Virus record (IMG/VR): IMGVR_UViG_3300030380_002596 | Span: 1-28,720 of that record | DNA: 28,720 bases | Origin: a virus | Reading direction: 5' to 3' (one strand) | In this document: piece after piece, positions 8,147 through 16,191 of the stretch | How positions within the stretch are numbered: the first letter of the stretch is position 1 | How the letters are laid out: every line of letters begins with the position of its first letter | Notes under the pieces: generated by a model | What the model was told of the DNA's origin: nothing | The model's database searches: none | Seen by the model: only the letters and a program-made list of their open reading frames with translations | Program-made: the position numbers and the translations under genes

Positions 8147-9403
8147 CTAACCCACGTAAATGCCCATTGGGATCTTCCCAACGACTTCCTGAAGATTGTT
8201 CATCATTTGAGCATCACCCTCTGCAAGAGAACCATAAGCCATCTCATCAAGGACAGTTTTAAGCTCATCTCTAAGAGCGTTTTGTTCTTCTTTTGCCTCA
8301 GAAACTAAAGCTGGTCCATTAAGAGTCACTTCATTTCCTGGGATTGGTATAGAGGCGAGTTTAGATCTGACTTGTCCGAGAGTTTCTTTTGCTAAAGACA
8401 AAGCAAAACGACGGATCCACTGCTTTCCAATACTATTAATATTTTTATAAGGCACATTTGGAAATGGCAACGTGTTCATGTTGCTAACACCATCTGCACC
8501 ATATTTTCTAGTTGGATCTTCGGTAAAGGCATCTTCAGCTATTCTAAAATCTACCCAAAACTTTTGTGGACGGATTCCAGTCGGCGTGGGGAAAATTCTA
8601 AGTTTGTTATTATTAATTCTAAATGAGTAGTGTGAAGCACGAACGTTCATGTCTTCCTCAAATGCATATGCCTGGAGAACGTTCTGCCAAGCAGGAACCA
8701 ACTGAAACTGACTGTCATCAGCATACATGCCGTAAGTGGAAAGATTTCCTACAGCGCCAATTGCATAGCCACCGAAGAAATTCCAAGTGCTCTGCGGCGT
8801 TCTATAATAAACACGTTGGATTGTAATTGCATTAGACCCAACACTGTTACTAAATGGAGTACCAGCTACTAAAGAGGCACTATAAATAATATCTTGCAAG
8901 TCATAATCTTGTTTATCAGTTATAGCATCAAAAGAGGCAGAATAAATTGTCTGAGAGGCACCAACGCCTGCGTGCAAACTTACACCACGACCAACATGTG
9001 TAGCATACCCTAACTGAAAGCGTGGGAATTTTAGATTAGGCTTAGTAGTAATTCCACCCGATCCTGAATATTCTGTAAATTCACCATCCTCGTCGAAAGA
9101 ACCCGTAGTATTCCCCAGCATGTCTGAAAGAACATTCTTGGCTTGATGTGTGTTTATCAAGTAAGAATATTCTAAACAAGCCTCTTCATAGGCGTTGTAT
9201 ACAATAGCTGGTGTTATCTCTAGATCTAATACTCTTCCGCCGAGCTTATTATAAGTGTACGCCACTTGGTCGGCTGCGCCACTAATAAAAGCACTAGTAT
9301 TGTAAATACTGTATGATAAAGAACTTAAAACATCATCAGTATTCCCTGTTGCTGGTAGAACAACAGCGCTCACTGTGCTTGCTGGTTGTAGGTTTGTAGG
9401 CAT
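8147..9403 (-). CDS. 13: Neck protein gp13 (long form)
   Basis: A 418-residue head completion protein. The signature is in the C-terminal third: KNINSIGKQWIRRFALSLAK, then LGQVRSKLASIPIPGNEVTL with NGPALVSEAKEEQNALRDEL, matching T4-type gp13. The N-terminal part carries EACLEYSYLINTHQAKN and a Ser/Gly-rich insertion, making it longer than T4 gp13 (309 aa). The role is sealing the packaged head together with gp14. It is the first gene after a rho-independent terminator and an ACTATTTAT motif 21 bases upstream, so it opens the neck-tail operon. A GAGGG ribosome site precedes the ATG. Confidence 0.85.
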   Translation of the reverse strand: MPTNLQPASTVSAVVLPATGNTDDVLSSLSYSIYNTSAFISGAADQVAYTYNKLGGRVLDLEITPAIVYNAYEEACLEYSYLINTHQAKNVLSDMLGNTTGSFDEDGEFTEYSGSGGITTKPNLKFPRFQLGYATHVGRGVSLHAGVGASQTIYSASFDAITDKQDYDLQDIIYSASLVAGTPFSNSVGSNAITIQRVYYRTPQSTWNFFGGYAIGAVGNLSTYGMYADDSQFQLVPAWQNVLQAYAFEEDMNVRASHYSFRINNNKLRIFPTPTGIRPQKFWVDFRIAEDAFTEDPTRKYGADGVSNMNTLPFPNVPYKNINSIGKQWIRRFALSLAKETLGQVRSKLASIPIPGNEVTLNGPALVSEAKEEQNALRDELKTVLDEMAYGSLAEGDAQMMNNLQEVVGKIPMGIYVG

Positions 9404-9423
9404 TATTGACCCTCGCTTATTGT

Positions 9424-9432
9424 ATAAATAGT
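9424..9432 (-). promoter_or_regulatory. Putative late promoter motif ACTATTTAT, copy 4
   Basis: The minus strand reads AACTATTTATAC, 21 bases before the gp13 start and just downstream of the terminator that follows gp23. It would restart transcription for the neck and tail genes. Confidence 0.65.
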
Positions 9433-9450
9433 TTTTTGGTTTCCTATTTT

Positions 9451-9490
9451 ATCCCTAAATAAGAAAACCCCGCCACTAGGACGGGGTTCT
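9451..9490 (-). terminator. Rho-independent terminator after gp23
   Basis: On the minus strand AACCCCG, a nine-base spacer and CGGGGTT form a seven-pair GC-rich stem, followed at once by TTCTTATTT. It lies about 30 bases beyond the gp23 stop codon and before the gp13 promoter motif. It would insulate the strongly expressed capsid gene from the tail operon; T4 also has a terminator after gene 23. Confidence 0.85.
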
Positions 9491-9520
9491 CTCAGGTTTA
9501 TTCACTCCTGTGGGAGTTTA

Positions 9521-11227
9521 TTAGCCGACGTCAGATACTAGATCTGTGCAGACAACCAAACCATACATGTCAGGGCGTACCATCTTCTTGGCGTAGCGAG
9601 TCATGACTCCCTTACGAGGTACAAAGTCCTCGGTACCAAAGATGGTAGGTGTGACCTGTAGTGGGACATAAGGAGCATATACATAGCCGCTCTCTAGGAA
9701 GCTGCTGCCCTTACGACCTACTAGAAGTAGGTTACGTGGGAAGTAAGGATCGACATGAATGTCCATCTTACGACTAATAGAACCAACCTGCTTAACGCCC
9801 CAAGAGCCAGCAGCATCATCTACAGCAGCAGCGGCACGGAAGCCAGCAGTGAATTCGAGGATGTTAGCTACTTCTGGAGAAGTTACGAGGAAGTTGGCAC
9901 CACCACGTAGTGTCTTACGGTGAATACGAGCACTTACTTCATTGACAGTCTCAAGAAGAGTTTCGTACCACTCAGAAACAGTACCTGTGAAGTCTGGGTA
10001 ATCTGTACCAGAAATGATAGAGCCAGTTTCACGATTTAAGAACTTACCTGGGCTACGTGACCAGTACAATGTACCAGCAGTTGCACCCTTAACAAGGTCT
10101 TCAAGAATTTCTTGATCAATTTCAAGAGCAACCTGCTCGGACAAGATGCTTGTCAACTCGACTTCAGCGTCGAGGTTATGATAAGCATTCAAATCTTGAG
10201 CTAGTTCTGGTGACCACTTAGCCTTGAGCTTCTTGGTCAAAGCTGTGACGGCCACAGAATCAACCTTAATGTCGATCTCTGGGATGCTTGCTTCTGCTTC
10301 GAGTCCCCAGCTTGCCTTACCAGCAATAGCGCCGAGAGGACCAGCATTTTCAAAACCGTCAACCATTGGATAAGTAAACCCAGCGGTTTGGTTAACAGAA
10401 GAACTTAGCTGGACGGAGGTGCCGCTTGTGCCTGCGAAGACAATGTTCATCAAAGATGAGCTAGAGCCAGAGAAGCTGGTCAAACGACGGACTTGGAAAC
10501 CAGTCTTAACTAGACCACCACCAGCAGTACCACTGAGTACGGAAACTGCTACGAAGTCGTCTAGGTTCTGATCAGTCTGAACGCCCAATGTAGCAATAAG
10601 GTACTTGGTAGAGCCAGAAACGAAAACTGGGTCGGCACGTAGAACTGTGAAGTGCTCACCGCCAGGGGAGGTTGCAGCATCACCGTAAGTACCTGAGGCA
10701 ATAATTACTGGACTCTGAAGCACTGAGGCTGTTGGACTAGCATAACCATTGTTCAATGTGTAAGCAGAAAGCTGACCATTGTTGTTAGATAGATCGACAC
10801 CACCAGTGATTTGAGAACCAATCTTGCCACCACCATATACAGATGTGTCACCTTGTTGTGCAAGACGATTGTTGTTTACCATGCCACCATCTGGGGAGAA
10901 GGTGAAATCTAGGAAGAAAATGAGACCACTTGGTAGACTCATTGGTTGAACGGATACGAGATCCTGTGCCAATAGTTGACCGAATACACGGCGAACGATT
11001 GGGAATGCAACAGCGGCAAAACCTTGGACATCGCCGGCAGCCATTGTAGATTGTTCCTTAAGAAGCTGAGCAGCTTGGTTTTCCAAAAGGCGTGACATAT
11101 TAGAACGACCGTTCTCGTCAAGACCTTCTAGAAGACCAGTCTTTTCCCACTTCTCAAGAAGAGCTTCACCTTCATTGGCAAGAGAGCGTGCTCTAATACC
11201 TTCGGTGAGTGTGTTTAATACAGACAT
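9521..11227 (-). CDS. 23: Major capsid protein gp23
   Basis: A 568-residue HK97-fold capsid protein of the T4 type (T4 gp23 is 521 aa). Recognisable parts are FPIVRRVFGQLLAQDLVSVQ followed by PMSLPSGLIFFLDF near residues 75-107, DLNAYHNLDAEVELTSILSE in the middle and the C-terminal APYVPLQVTPTIFGTEDFVP. A likely protease site is LLKE|Q at residues 55-59, matching the T4 gp21 preference for a hydrophobic residue two before Glu, so the first 58 residues are probably removed on maturation. An AAAGGAGA ribosome site lies before the ATG. It follows the scaffold gp22 gene after 17 bases and is followed by a terminator. Confidence 0.95.
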   Translation of the reverse strand: MSVLNTLTEGIRARSLANEGEALLEKWEKTGLLEGLDENGRSNMSRLLENQAAQLLKEQSTMAAGDVQGFAAVAFPIVRRVFGQLLAQDLVSVQPMSLPSGLIFFLDFTFSPDGGMVNNNRLAQQGDTSVYGGGKIGSQITGGVDLSNNNGQLSAYTLNNGYASPTASVLQSPVIIASGTYGDAATSPGGEHFTVLRADPVFVSGSTKYLIATLGVQTDQNLDDFVAVSVLSGTAGGGLVKTGFQVRRLTSFSGSSSSLMNIVFAGTSGTSVQLSSSVNQTAGFTYPMVDGFENAGPLGAIAGKASWGLEAEASIPEIDIKVDSVAVTALTKKLKAKWSPELAQDLNAYHNLDAEVELTSILSEQVALEIDQEILEDLVKGATAGTLYWSRSPGKFLNRETGSIISGTDYPDFTGTVSEWYETLLETVNEVSARIHRKTLRGGANFLVTSPEVANILEFTAGFRAAAAVDDAAGSWGVKQVGSISRKMDIHVDPYFPRNLLLVGRKGSSFLESGYVYAPYVPLQVTPTIFGTEDFVPRKGVMTRYAKKMVRPDMYGLVVCTDLVSDVG

Positions 11228-11244
11228 TTTTAATCTCCTTTAAA

Positions 11245-12219
11245 TTATTTTGTCTTTGTTCCTGCGAGCGTCGCCCAACGATTGTATGTTGGACTCTTTT
11301 CAGCAGTGCGTTCTTCTTTACGATTCCCGCTAAGAATTACAGATGATCTTTTTGTTACTGCTTCAGACAATGATTGTGGAGCAGCCGCTTTGGTTGTCGC
11401 CATTGTCTTTTGAAGGGTCTCATAAACCATCTTCGCTTCTTCTACCGAACGTGCTGCGGAAACTAGCTCAGCAACTTTAGCTTTTTGCTGCTCATTCAAG
11501 GAGGAATCTCCAAGCACACGATTCGCATATAATAACCTTGCATTTTGCAAGTTTACTTCTTCTAATTTTTCTTTTACTTGCCCTAGGAGTTGCTTAAGAT
11601 TAGCATTTTCCTTCTGAAGGGCTTCATTTTGTTCTTCGGAACGAATAAGATCCTCTGCGTCTTGTTTATCCATTCCATCAGTGTCAACAGCTTCTACTTG
11701 TTCATCCTGTTCGACCTGATCTTGTGTAAGGCTTTCCTGTGCACGATCAAGCTCAACTTGCGGGACGTCTACTCTGAGCATTTCCTTAAACATATCTACA
11801 AGTTCGCTTTCGTTGATCTCGACCTCTTCATCGTCACGATTAGCAGGCATTTCATCATCTAGGGGAAGACCAACCTCATCGGCAACTTCTTCACGGTCAA
11901 GCTCAACTGCCTCTTCTTCGCCTTCTTCAGATTCGGCAGCAGCAATGATATCATCAAGGTCAACAACAACAATATCTTCATCGTCATCAGAAAGGTGGGC
12001 CATTGGTACTTGTTCCATAGCAGTGCTATCTACAGCAACGTCTGCCTCTGGCTCCATGTCCATCCCAAGATCCATTTCATCATCTTGTTCCAAAAGTTTA
12101 CTTACAGCATCTTTTACTTCATCATTGTACTTCTCGACGATAGCTGCTTCAGCACTTTTAACAGCGGCTTCACGAAGAGCCTTTGCGTCAACGATTGCTT
12201 GTTCTAACATATTAGACAT
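11245..12219 (-). CDS. 22: Prohead core scaffold protein gp22
   Basis: A 324-residue, strongly acidic protein with two Glu/Asp-rich blocks between about residues 45 and 200. These are flanked by an N-terminal helix with ALREAAVKSAEAAIVEKYND and a C-terminal coiled-coil with NLKQLLGQVKEKLEEVNLQN. This matches T4 gp22 (269 aa), the main scaffold of the prohead, which is chopped by the gp21 protease after assembly. The gene sits immediately before the capsid gene, as in T4. An ACTATTTAT motif lies 36 bases upstream, so scaffold and capsid are probably transcribed from the same late promoter. Confidence 0.85.
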   Translation of the reverse strand: MSNMLEQAIVDAKALREAAVKSAEAAIVEKYNDEVKDAVSKLLEQDDEMDLGMDMEPEADVAVDSTAMEQVPMAHLSDDDEDIVVVDLDDIIAAAESEEGEEEAVELDREEVADEVGLPLDDEMPANRDDEEVEINESELVDMFKEMLRVDVPQVELDRAQESLTQDQVEQDEQVEAVDTDGMDKQDAEDLIRSEEQNEALQKENANLKQLLGQVKEKLEEVNLQNARLLYANRVLGDSSLNEQQKAKVAELVSAARSVEEAKMVYETLQKTMATTKAAAPQSLSEAVTKRSSVILSGNRKEERTAEKSPTYNRWATLAGTKTK

Positions 12220-12254
12220 AGATAATCCCCTTTAGTTGATGATATTACATCAAA

Positions 12255-12263
12255 ATAAATAGT
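12255..12263 (-). promoter_or_regulatory. Putative late promoter motif ACTATTTAT, copy 5
   Basis: The minus strand reads TACTATTTATTT, 36 bases before the gp22 start codon, in the gap after the fibre-like gene. It would drive gp22 and gp23. Confidence 0.65.
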
Positions 12264-12307
12264 AGATTAAAAATGTAAACGACTAGAAATGTTAAATAGA
12301 GACGCTA

Positions 12308-14074
12308 CTAGATGAAGGATCGGCCTGTATTATTAATATTAAAATTAAAATTGCCGACAGGCAACCATTTCGTGCCATTCCAAACCAAAGTACACCCTGC
12401 TCTGTTAAACACTGGTCCCTTGCCTGGAAGATTACCAGAAAGAACAATCTGACCAGCAGGAGACGGCGGCATCGAATCTATATTAGCTCCACCGATTGCT
12501 ACTCCAGTAGATAACTGCGAAGTTGACCCTGAAATAATCATGGCTCTAATTTTCTTTTCTTGTCCTGCAAATGTCCCGTCTGCTATTGTAAAGCTTAGAG
12601 TGCTATCTACAGCAAGCGAAGAGGATGCATCAATAATTGTTAACCCTGTAGTGGCTGATATAGCACCGGCAGAGGTAAGCGTCTCTATGGTTGTAGACCC
12701 AAAAGTTCCTGAAACCTTTGTTGATCCTGTTATTTCAACTCCCGCTTGATAACGAGCTTTGAGAACGGCTTCGCCGCCAGGTTGTAGCTCAACATTTGGA
12801 CGTCCAAATGGGTTTACACGATCAGTGGATATCTCTAGCCTTGGCGTTGTGCTGTCATTTTTAAGTTTAAAGTCTGCGCTACCAATATTTCTTTTTACCC
12901 TGAGTCCAGCATATCCGGTACCGGACCCGTCGCCACGAACCTGTATAAAGACGTCTTCGTTGTCCACGTCTTCACGTACCTCAAATCTTGCTTCAGGATC
13001 AGCACATCCAATACCGACAAGTGATGTAGCACCCGCAACAAATAAAGCTGGGTTGTCAGTGGTGTCAGTGGTGTCTATTCTAAATGCGTCCGTGGAGTCA
13101 GATGACGAAATATGCAAAATGGTGCTTGGTGCGGCTGTCCCAACACCAACTCGTCCTGAGCCTGTTACGAACAAAGATGGGGCTGCGCCGGGTTGATCAG
13201 CGTGGTCAACCCTAAGCAAGACTGGTCCGCCCTCGTCAGTGCCGCCAGTAGAAGACGATATGTGAAGGGATGCCTTGTTGGTTATCATATGACCACTATC
13301 AATTTGTCCAAGGTTTACACTGTCTCCACCAGCAAGCATGGTCATAACCCTAGAGTCACCATAACCAACTGGTCCACCAGCGTGACGACCTTCCCATGTG
13401 TACCTATTATTATCAGAGGCATAATAATGGGTTGCTTTTCTACTATCAAGGTTAGTGCCCCAAGTAAGCTGTCCTGCTCTTCCATTTGGGAACATAAATT
13501 GAATGCCCACATGATTATTATTCTCTAGCATTAGCGCAGTATTTACAACAGGGTCTTGTCCTTGATCGGCACCGTCTTCGGCTAAAATATGAAGTCGGTT
13601 AGTAGGGACACCATCTTCTCGTGGAGAATCTGTACCGATACCCACTAAGCCACTGCCAGTCACAAAAATGATGGGTTTGGCACCTGCCTGTGTAGAATGG
13701 TCTACTCGGAAAAGAGCCCCCTCTGCTGAAGAAGATACCTCAAGAGTGGCGGCTTTCATGGAGACAGAAGCTGTCACCTGCGGAGATGTTAGAGATGTCC
13801 CGTCAAAAGTAAGACTAGCTTCGCCATTAATTGTGTTAGAGTTAACAGAGGTTAATACTCTGTCGTCACCAGCGTTGGTATAATTGGAGACTGCTCCGCC
13901 TCCTCCTCCGCCTCCGCCGGTAACAGAGGAACCATTAAGGGTAAGAGATCCAGTAATGTCTACTGAGCCGGTAAACTGATGTAAATCAGTATCTTTATCT
14001 GTACCTGTCTGGGTACTCCCAGGAACATTATTTGGTGAGGGTGTGAAGCCTCCTCCGCCGCTACCGAATCCCAT
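12308..14074 (-). CDS. Fibre-like structural protein with repeated GIGT segments
   Basis: A 588-residue protein with the build of a trimeric phage fibre. A Gly-rich N-terminus and linker (GGGGGGGG near residue 55) are followed by three imperfect repeats. Each has an xRVDH/RID segment, then LFVTGSG or similar, then VGIGTDSP, VGVGTAAPS or VGIGCADP, a pattern common in phage tail fibres. Ser, Thr and Gly are abundant throughout, and the C-terminus LVWNGTKWLPVGNFNFNINN resembles a fibre tip end. The gene lies between head genes (gp22 and gp21), not with tail fibres, so it may be a head fibre or a host-binding appendage. An AGGAGG ribosome site precedes the ATG. Confidence 0.7.
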   Translation of the reverse strand: MGFGSGGGGFTPSPNNVPGSTQTGTDKDTDLHQFTGSVDITGSLTLNGSSVTGGGGGGGGAVSNYTNAGDDRVLTSVNSNTINGEASLTFDGTSLTSPQVTASVSMKAATLEVSSSAEGALFRVDHSTQAGAKPIIFVTGSGLVGIGTDSPREDGVPTNRLHILAEDGADQGQDPVVNTALMLENNNHVGIQFMFPNGRAGQLTWGTNLDSRKATHYYASDNNRYTWEGRHAGGPVGYGDSRVMTMLAGGDSVNLGQIDSGHMITNKASLHISSSTGGTDEGGPVLLRVDHADQPGAAPSLFVTGSGRVGVGTAAPSTILHISSSDSTDAFRIDTTDTTDNPALFVAGATSLVGIGCADPEARFEVREDVDNEDVFIQVRGDGSGTGYAGLRVKRNIGSADFKLKNDSTTPRLEISTDRVNPFGRPNVELQPGGEAVLKARYQAGVEITGSTKVSGTFGSTTIETLTSAGAISATTGLTIIDASSSLAVDSTLSFTIADGTFAGQEKKIRAMIISGSTSQLSTGVAIGGANIDSMPPSPAGQIVLSGNLPGKGPVFNRAGCTLVWNGTKWLPVGNFNFNINNTGRSFI

Positions 14075-14091
14075 TAGATCGTCCTCCTATT

Positions 14092-14508
14092 TTATTCGTC
14101 GATACCAGAACCAGTTAGTGGAAACATGTTCTGAGGATTGATTCCCGTCAATTCAGCAAACATTTCAAATGTTGCAGCGCTACCTGGGGCTGAAAGGTAC
14201 ACGGAATTACACTTAATATTCATTGTCAAAGAAGAGTTTTGATCAGCGAGAGTAATATAATGAACACCGGCAATAGTTCTGGCAGCATCTTTAGATTGGA
14301 AGTGCACACGGATGTCGTCATTAGCCGCATCCTTATTAATAATAGTAATAGACCTTGTGACAGTGGGAAATTTAATTTCTACTTCTTCTCCAGCAGTTAT
14401 AGTGCTCCCTGTCATAAAAGGAGTTCCCGCAACCTGATAAGAGCCAACGCTCCCCAACCCTGAGCGTTGGTGTTGGTAATATAGTGTACCGTCGGGTGAT
14501 GTAGTCAT
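14092..14508 (-). CDS. Unknown 138-aa beta-rich protein next to the fibre gene
   Basis: A small soluble protein with alternating hydrophobic and polar residues, suggesting a beta-sandwich. The N-terminus has RSGLGSVGSYQVAGTPFMTG, followed by VEIKFPTVTRSITIINKDA and a C-terminal Gly/Ser/Pro end. Proteins of this kind occur near head or fibre genes in marine T4-like phages, where they may be decoration proteins or adaptors. I cannot assign a specific family. It lies between the bS21 gene and the fibre gene, starting three bases after the bS21 stop, and ends 17 bases before the fibre start. An 8-bp perfect hairpin is present in its early coding region. Confidence 0.75.
   Translation of the reverse strand: MTTSPDGTLYYQHQRSGLGSVGSYQVAGTPFMTGSTITAGEEVEIKFPTVTRSITIINKDAANDDIRVHFQSKDAARTIAGVHYITLADQNSSLTMNIKCNSVYLSAPGSAATFEMFAELTGINPQNMFPLTGSGIDE
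14444..14470 (-). other. Perfect 8-bp hairpin in the start region of the 138-aa gene
   Basis: CCAACGCT and AGCGTTGG pair across an 11-base spacer. The structure begins about 38 bases after the start codon in the mRNA and has no T-tract, so it is not a terminator. It could affect translation or be chance. Confidence 0.4.
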
Positions 14509-14511
14509 TGT

Positions 14512-14793
14512 TTATGACCTCCTCTTTTTATATCGATCTCTAGGCTTAAGTAGTTCTGTCCTACGTCTATTCACCTTGTTGATCAATCTTTGTCTTTCTT
14601 CTTTTTGTTCCCTGCGTTTCTCGCTATCAGGCTTAAAGTAGCGCCTATTGCGCACTTCTTCAATGATGCCCTCTGTTTTTACCATCTTACGAAAGCGTCG
14701 GATCATTCGCTCAGGATCGTTATTATTATCTTCTGCACGAATAGTAATACAAGGCTCAAGTGGTTTTGTATGATTTCTACGATTATTTCTCAT
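14512..14793 (-). CDS. rpsU: Ribosomal protein bS21 homologue
   Basis: A 93-residue, very basic protein. The central part, MIRRFRKMVKTEGIIEEVRN followed by RRYFKPDSEKRREQ, matches the bS21 signature (E. coli bS21 has [20 protein letters not shown] and then a REFYEKP-type stretch). The C-terminal half is Lys/Arg-rich, as in bS21, and an N-terminal extension with HTKPLEPCITIRAED precedes it. bS21 sits on the small subunit near the anti-Shine-Dalgarno region and helps initiation; phage copies are known in aquatic phages and are thought to join host ribosomes. The gene overlaps neither neighbour and lies within the head gene cluster, so it is probably expressed late. Confidence 0.88.
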   Translation of the reverse strand: MRNNRRNHTKPLEPCITIRAEDNNNDPERMIRRFRKMVKTEGIIEEVRNRRYFKPDSEKRREQKEERQRLINKVNRRRTELLKPRDRYKKRRS

Positions 14794-14796
14794 TTT

Positions 14797-15195
14797 TTAC
14801 TTTCTTGTCGCTGCGGCGACATTTGACCAGCTTCCAAAGCCGGGAATGTTTGATATATCTACACCTGGATCATTAGGCGCTACACCTGAAAGTGCTCCGC
14901 CTTTGCCCCCTTTTGATTCTACAATTGGTTGAGTCCCCTCAAAGAGTTCCGGGTTGGAAAACTTCTTTTTTACGTCTTCGTAAGATTTTGCTGCTACAGC
15001 TTTTAGGACTTGCTGCTTGGTCTCTGCAATACGCTGAGTTACTTGTCGAGGGGGTTGTTCTTTTACTTCTTGCATTAAAGACGCAGTACCTATACCTTGC
15101 ACAACCTCTGAAACAATCCCAGACAACATGCCTTCCTCTAGGATCACCTCACGAACACATTCTTTAATAATATTCTTGAGTTCCGATTTCTTCAT
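14797..15195 (-). CDS. Unknown 132-aa protein between protease and bS21 genes
   Basis: The N-terminus MKKSELKNIIKECVREVILE is an amphipathic helix, followed by a second helix and a Gly/Pro-rich C-terminal half with SNIPGFGSWSNVAAATRK. Similar KSELKxIIxE-type starts occur in several marine T4-like phage structural or core proteins, as I recall, but I cannot name a family. The position between the gp21 protease and capsid genes suggests a prohead core or internal protein, perhaps standing in for T4 gp67 or gp68, which are not otherwise seen here. That role is inference. Confidence 0.7.
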   Translation of the reverse strand: MKKSELKNIIKECVREVILEEGMLSGIVSEVVQGIGTASLMQEVKEQPPRQVTQRIAETKQQVLKAVAAKSYEDVKKKFSNPELFEGTQPIVESKGGKGGALSGVAPNDPGVDISNIPGFGSWSNVAAATRK

Positions 15196-15208
15196 TACAA
15201 CTTCTTTC

Positions 15209-15805
15209 TTATTTGTCGCCTAGAATATCGTTCAAGGCACGGTTAATTCGATCAGCTTTAGTTAAATGTGTGTTTATTTTATTTTCTGCCACCAAAAATG
15301 CACCTGTTGTGCTTGGTTCAGATACCAAATCAAAACAAAGTAATTGAAAGTCGTCTTCGACCATTGTCACGCCACCTTGCTGACGTGTGGAGCCAAGGCC
15401 ACGACTAGATATGCCAAGTTGGACACCGCCCTCTACGAGTTGACGAGCGATCTGCCCGGCTGGGGTGTTAAGGATCTTCATCTTGCCCATCACGTCGTCA
15501 CCCTTCCACCACACCTCTGTAATGACGTGACTAGCATTTTTAAGCTCTACAACTGATGTGTCTGGGTGATCCAATTCTCCAATAGCTCGCCCTTCTCGAA
15601 CAAGCTTAGAGTAGTTCTTCATCTCTCGCTCAAGTATAGGGCGAGGATAAACACGACCATTGCCGTTCTTTGCATCAGCAGCCTGAATCTTACCCGCAAC
15701 AATAAGGTGTGCACCGCTACGATTGCCTTCCCTCTCTTCTTCTGTGAGAAGATCATCACTGTAATCTAGATTCATAAACTCTTGTAAGACATATTTCTTA
15801 GTCAT
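15209..15805 (-). CDS. 21: Prohead core protease gp21
   Basis: A 198-residue serine protease of the T4 gp21 (peptidase family U9/S80) type; T4 gp21 has 212 residues. The likely catalytic His80 is in GELDHPD and the likely Ser133 or Ser134 in LGISSRGLGS, both typical of the fold. The segment NGNGRVYPRPILEREMKNY is also characteristic. It cleaves scaffold and capsid precursors at hydrophobic-X-Glu sites during head maturation and then itself. An AAGGAG ribosome site precedes the ATG, and a small GC-rich hairpin lies just upstream. It is separated from the capsid gene by the fibre and bS21 genes, unlike T4. Confidence 0.92.
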   Translation of the reverse strand: MTKKYVLQEFMNLDYSDDLLTEEEREGNRSGAHLIVAGKIQAADAKNGNGRVYPRPILEREMKNYSKLVREGRAIGELDHPDTSVVELKNASHVITEVWWKGDDVMGKMKILNTPAGQIARQLVEGGVQLGISSRGLGSTRQQGGVTMVEDDFQLLCFDLVSEPSTTGAFLVAENKINTHLTKADRINRALNDILGDK

Positions 15806-15821
15806 TTTTTTCTCCTTAGAA

Positions 15822-15838
15822 TGCGGGCGCTACCCGCA
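15822..15838 (-). other. GC-rich hairpin before the gp21 ribosome site
   Basis: TGCGGG and CCCGCA form a perfect six-pair stem with a five-base loop, immediately before TTCTAAGGAG. It lacks a T-tract, so full termination is unlikely; mRNA processing or stabilisation is possible. Confidence 0.5.
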
Positions 15839-15846
15839 CGATACAA

Positions 15847-16191
15847 CTACCACGACAGCATCTGGCTACGGGTCTTAGTCTCCACTTTTGCGTCCACATC
15901 CCCTTTAAATCGGTGTTCATGTTGGAATCCTCCATCTGAAATTACCATACACAACGCATATGATGTAGCCGATGAAAGCGATCCTAATAATAAAGCATTC
16001 ACCAAACTGACACTAAAAGTAAATAGTTCGGTGTAGGGATTAAGTATCATTAAGAAAACACCAACCCAGAAGCCAATACACATCGGACAGCTAAAAAAGT
16101 GATATCTAGGTCTGATAGGGTCAAATATTTTAGCAAACGCCAAGATCTGTGTGAGTCCATAGGAGCACAGAATAAAATAAATAAACGACAT
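15847..16191 (-). CDS. Small membrane protein, DUF1360-like
   Basis: A 114-residue protein with about two or three hydrophobic segments (residues 1-18, 42-52 and 60-85) and a conserved-looking FSCPMCIGFWVGVFL motif. A CPxCxGFWV-type motif beside a membrane segment resembles DUF1360 proteins found in phages and bacteria, whose role is unknown. The C-terminus is charged and probably cytoplasmic. The start codon overlaps the stop of the previous gene (TAATG), showing translational coupling. The function in the head gene cluster is unclear. Confidence 0.7.
   Translation of the reverse strand: MSFIYFILCSYGLTQILAFAKIFDPIRPRYHFFSCPMCIGFWVGVFLMILNPYTELFTFSVSLVNALLLGSLSSATSYALCMVISDGGFQHEHRFKGDVDAKVETKTRSQMLSW

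Noticed and set aside
11813-12235. Plus-strand open frame of 140 codons rich in Ser
   Set aside because: It is the antisense shadow of the acidic gp22 coding region; Glu and Asp codons read backwards give Ser and similar residues. No ribosome site is evident.
12759-13196. Plus-strand open frame of 145 codons within the fibre gene
   Set aside because: Composition is Ser/Pro-rich antisense of a Gly/Asp/Ser-rich protein, with no ribosome site and no recognisable domain.
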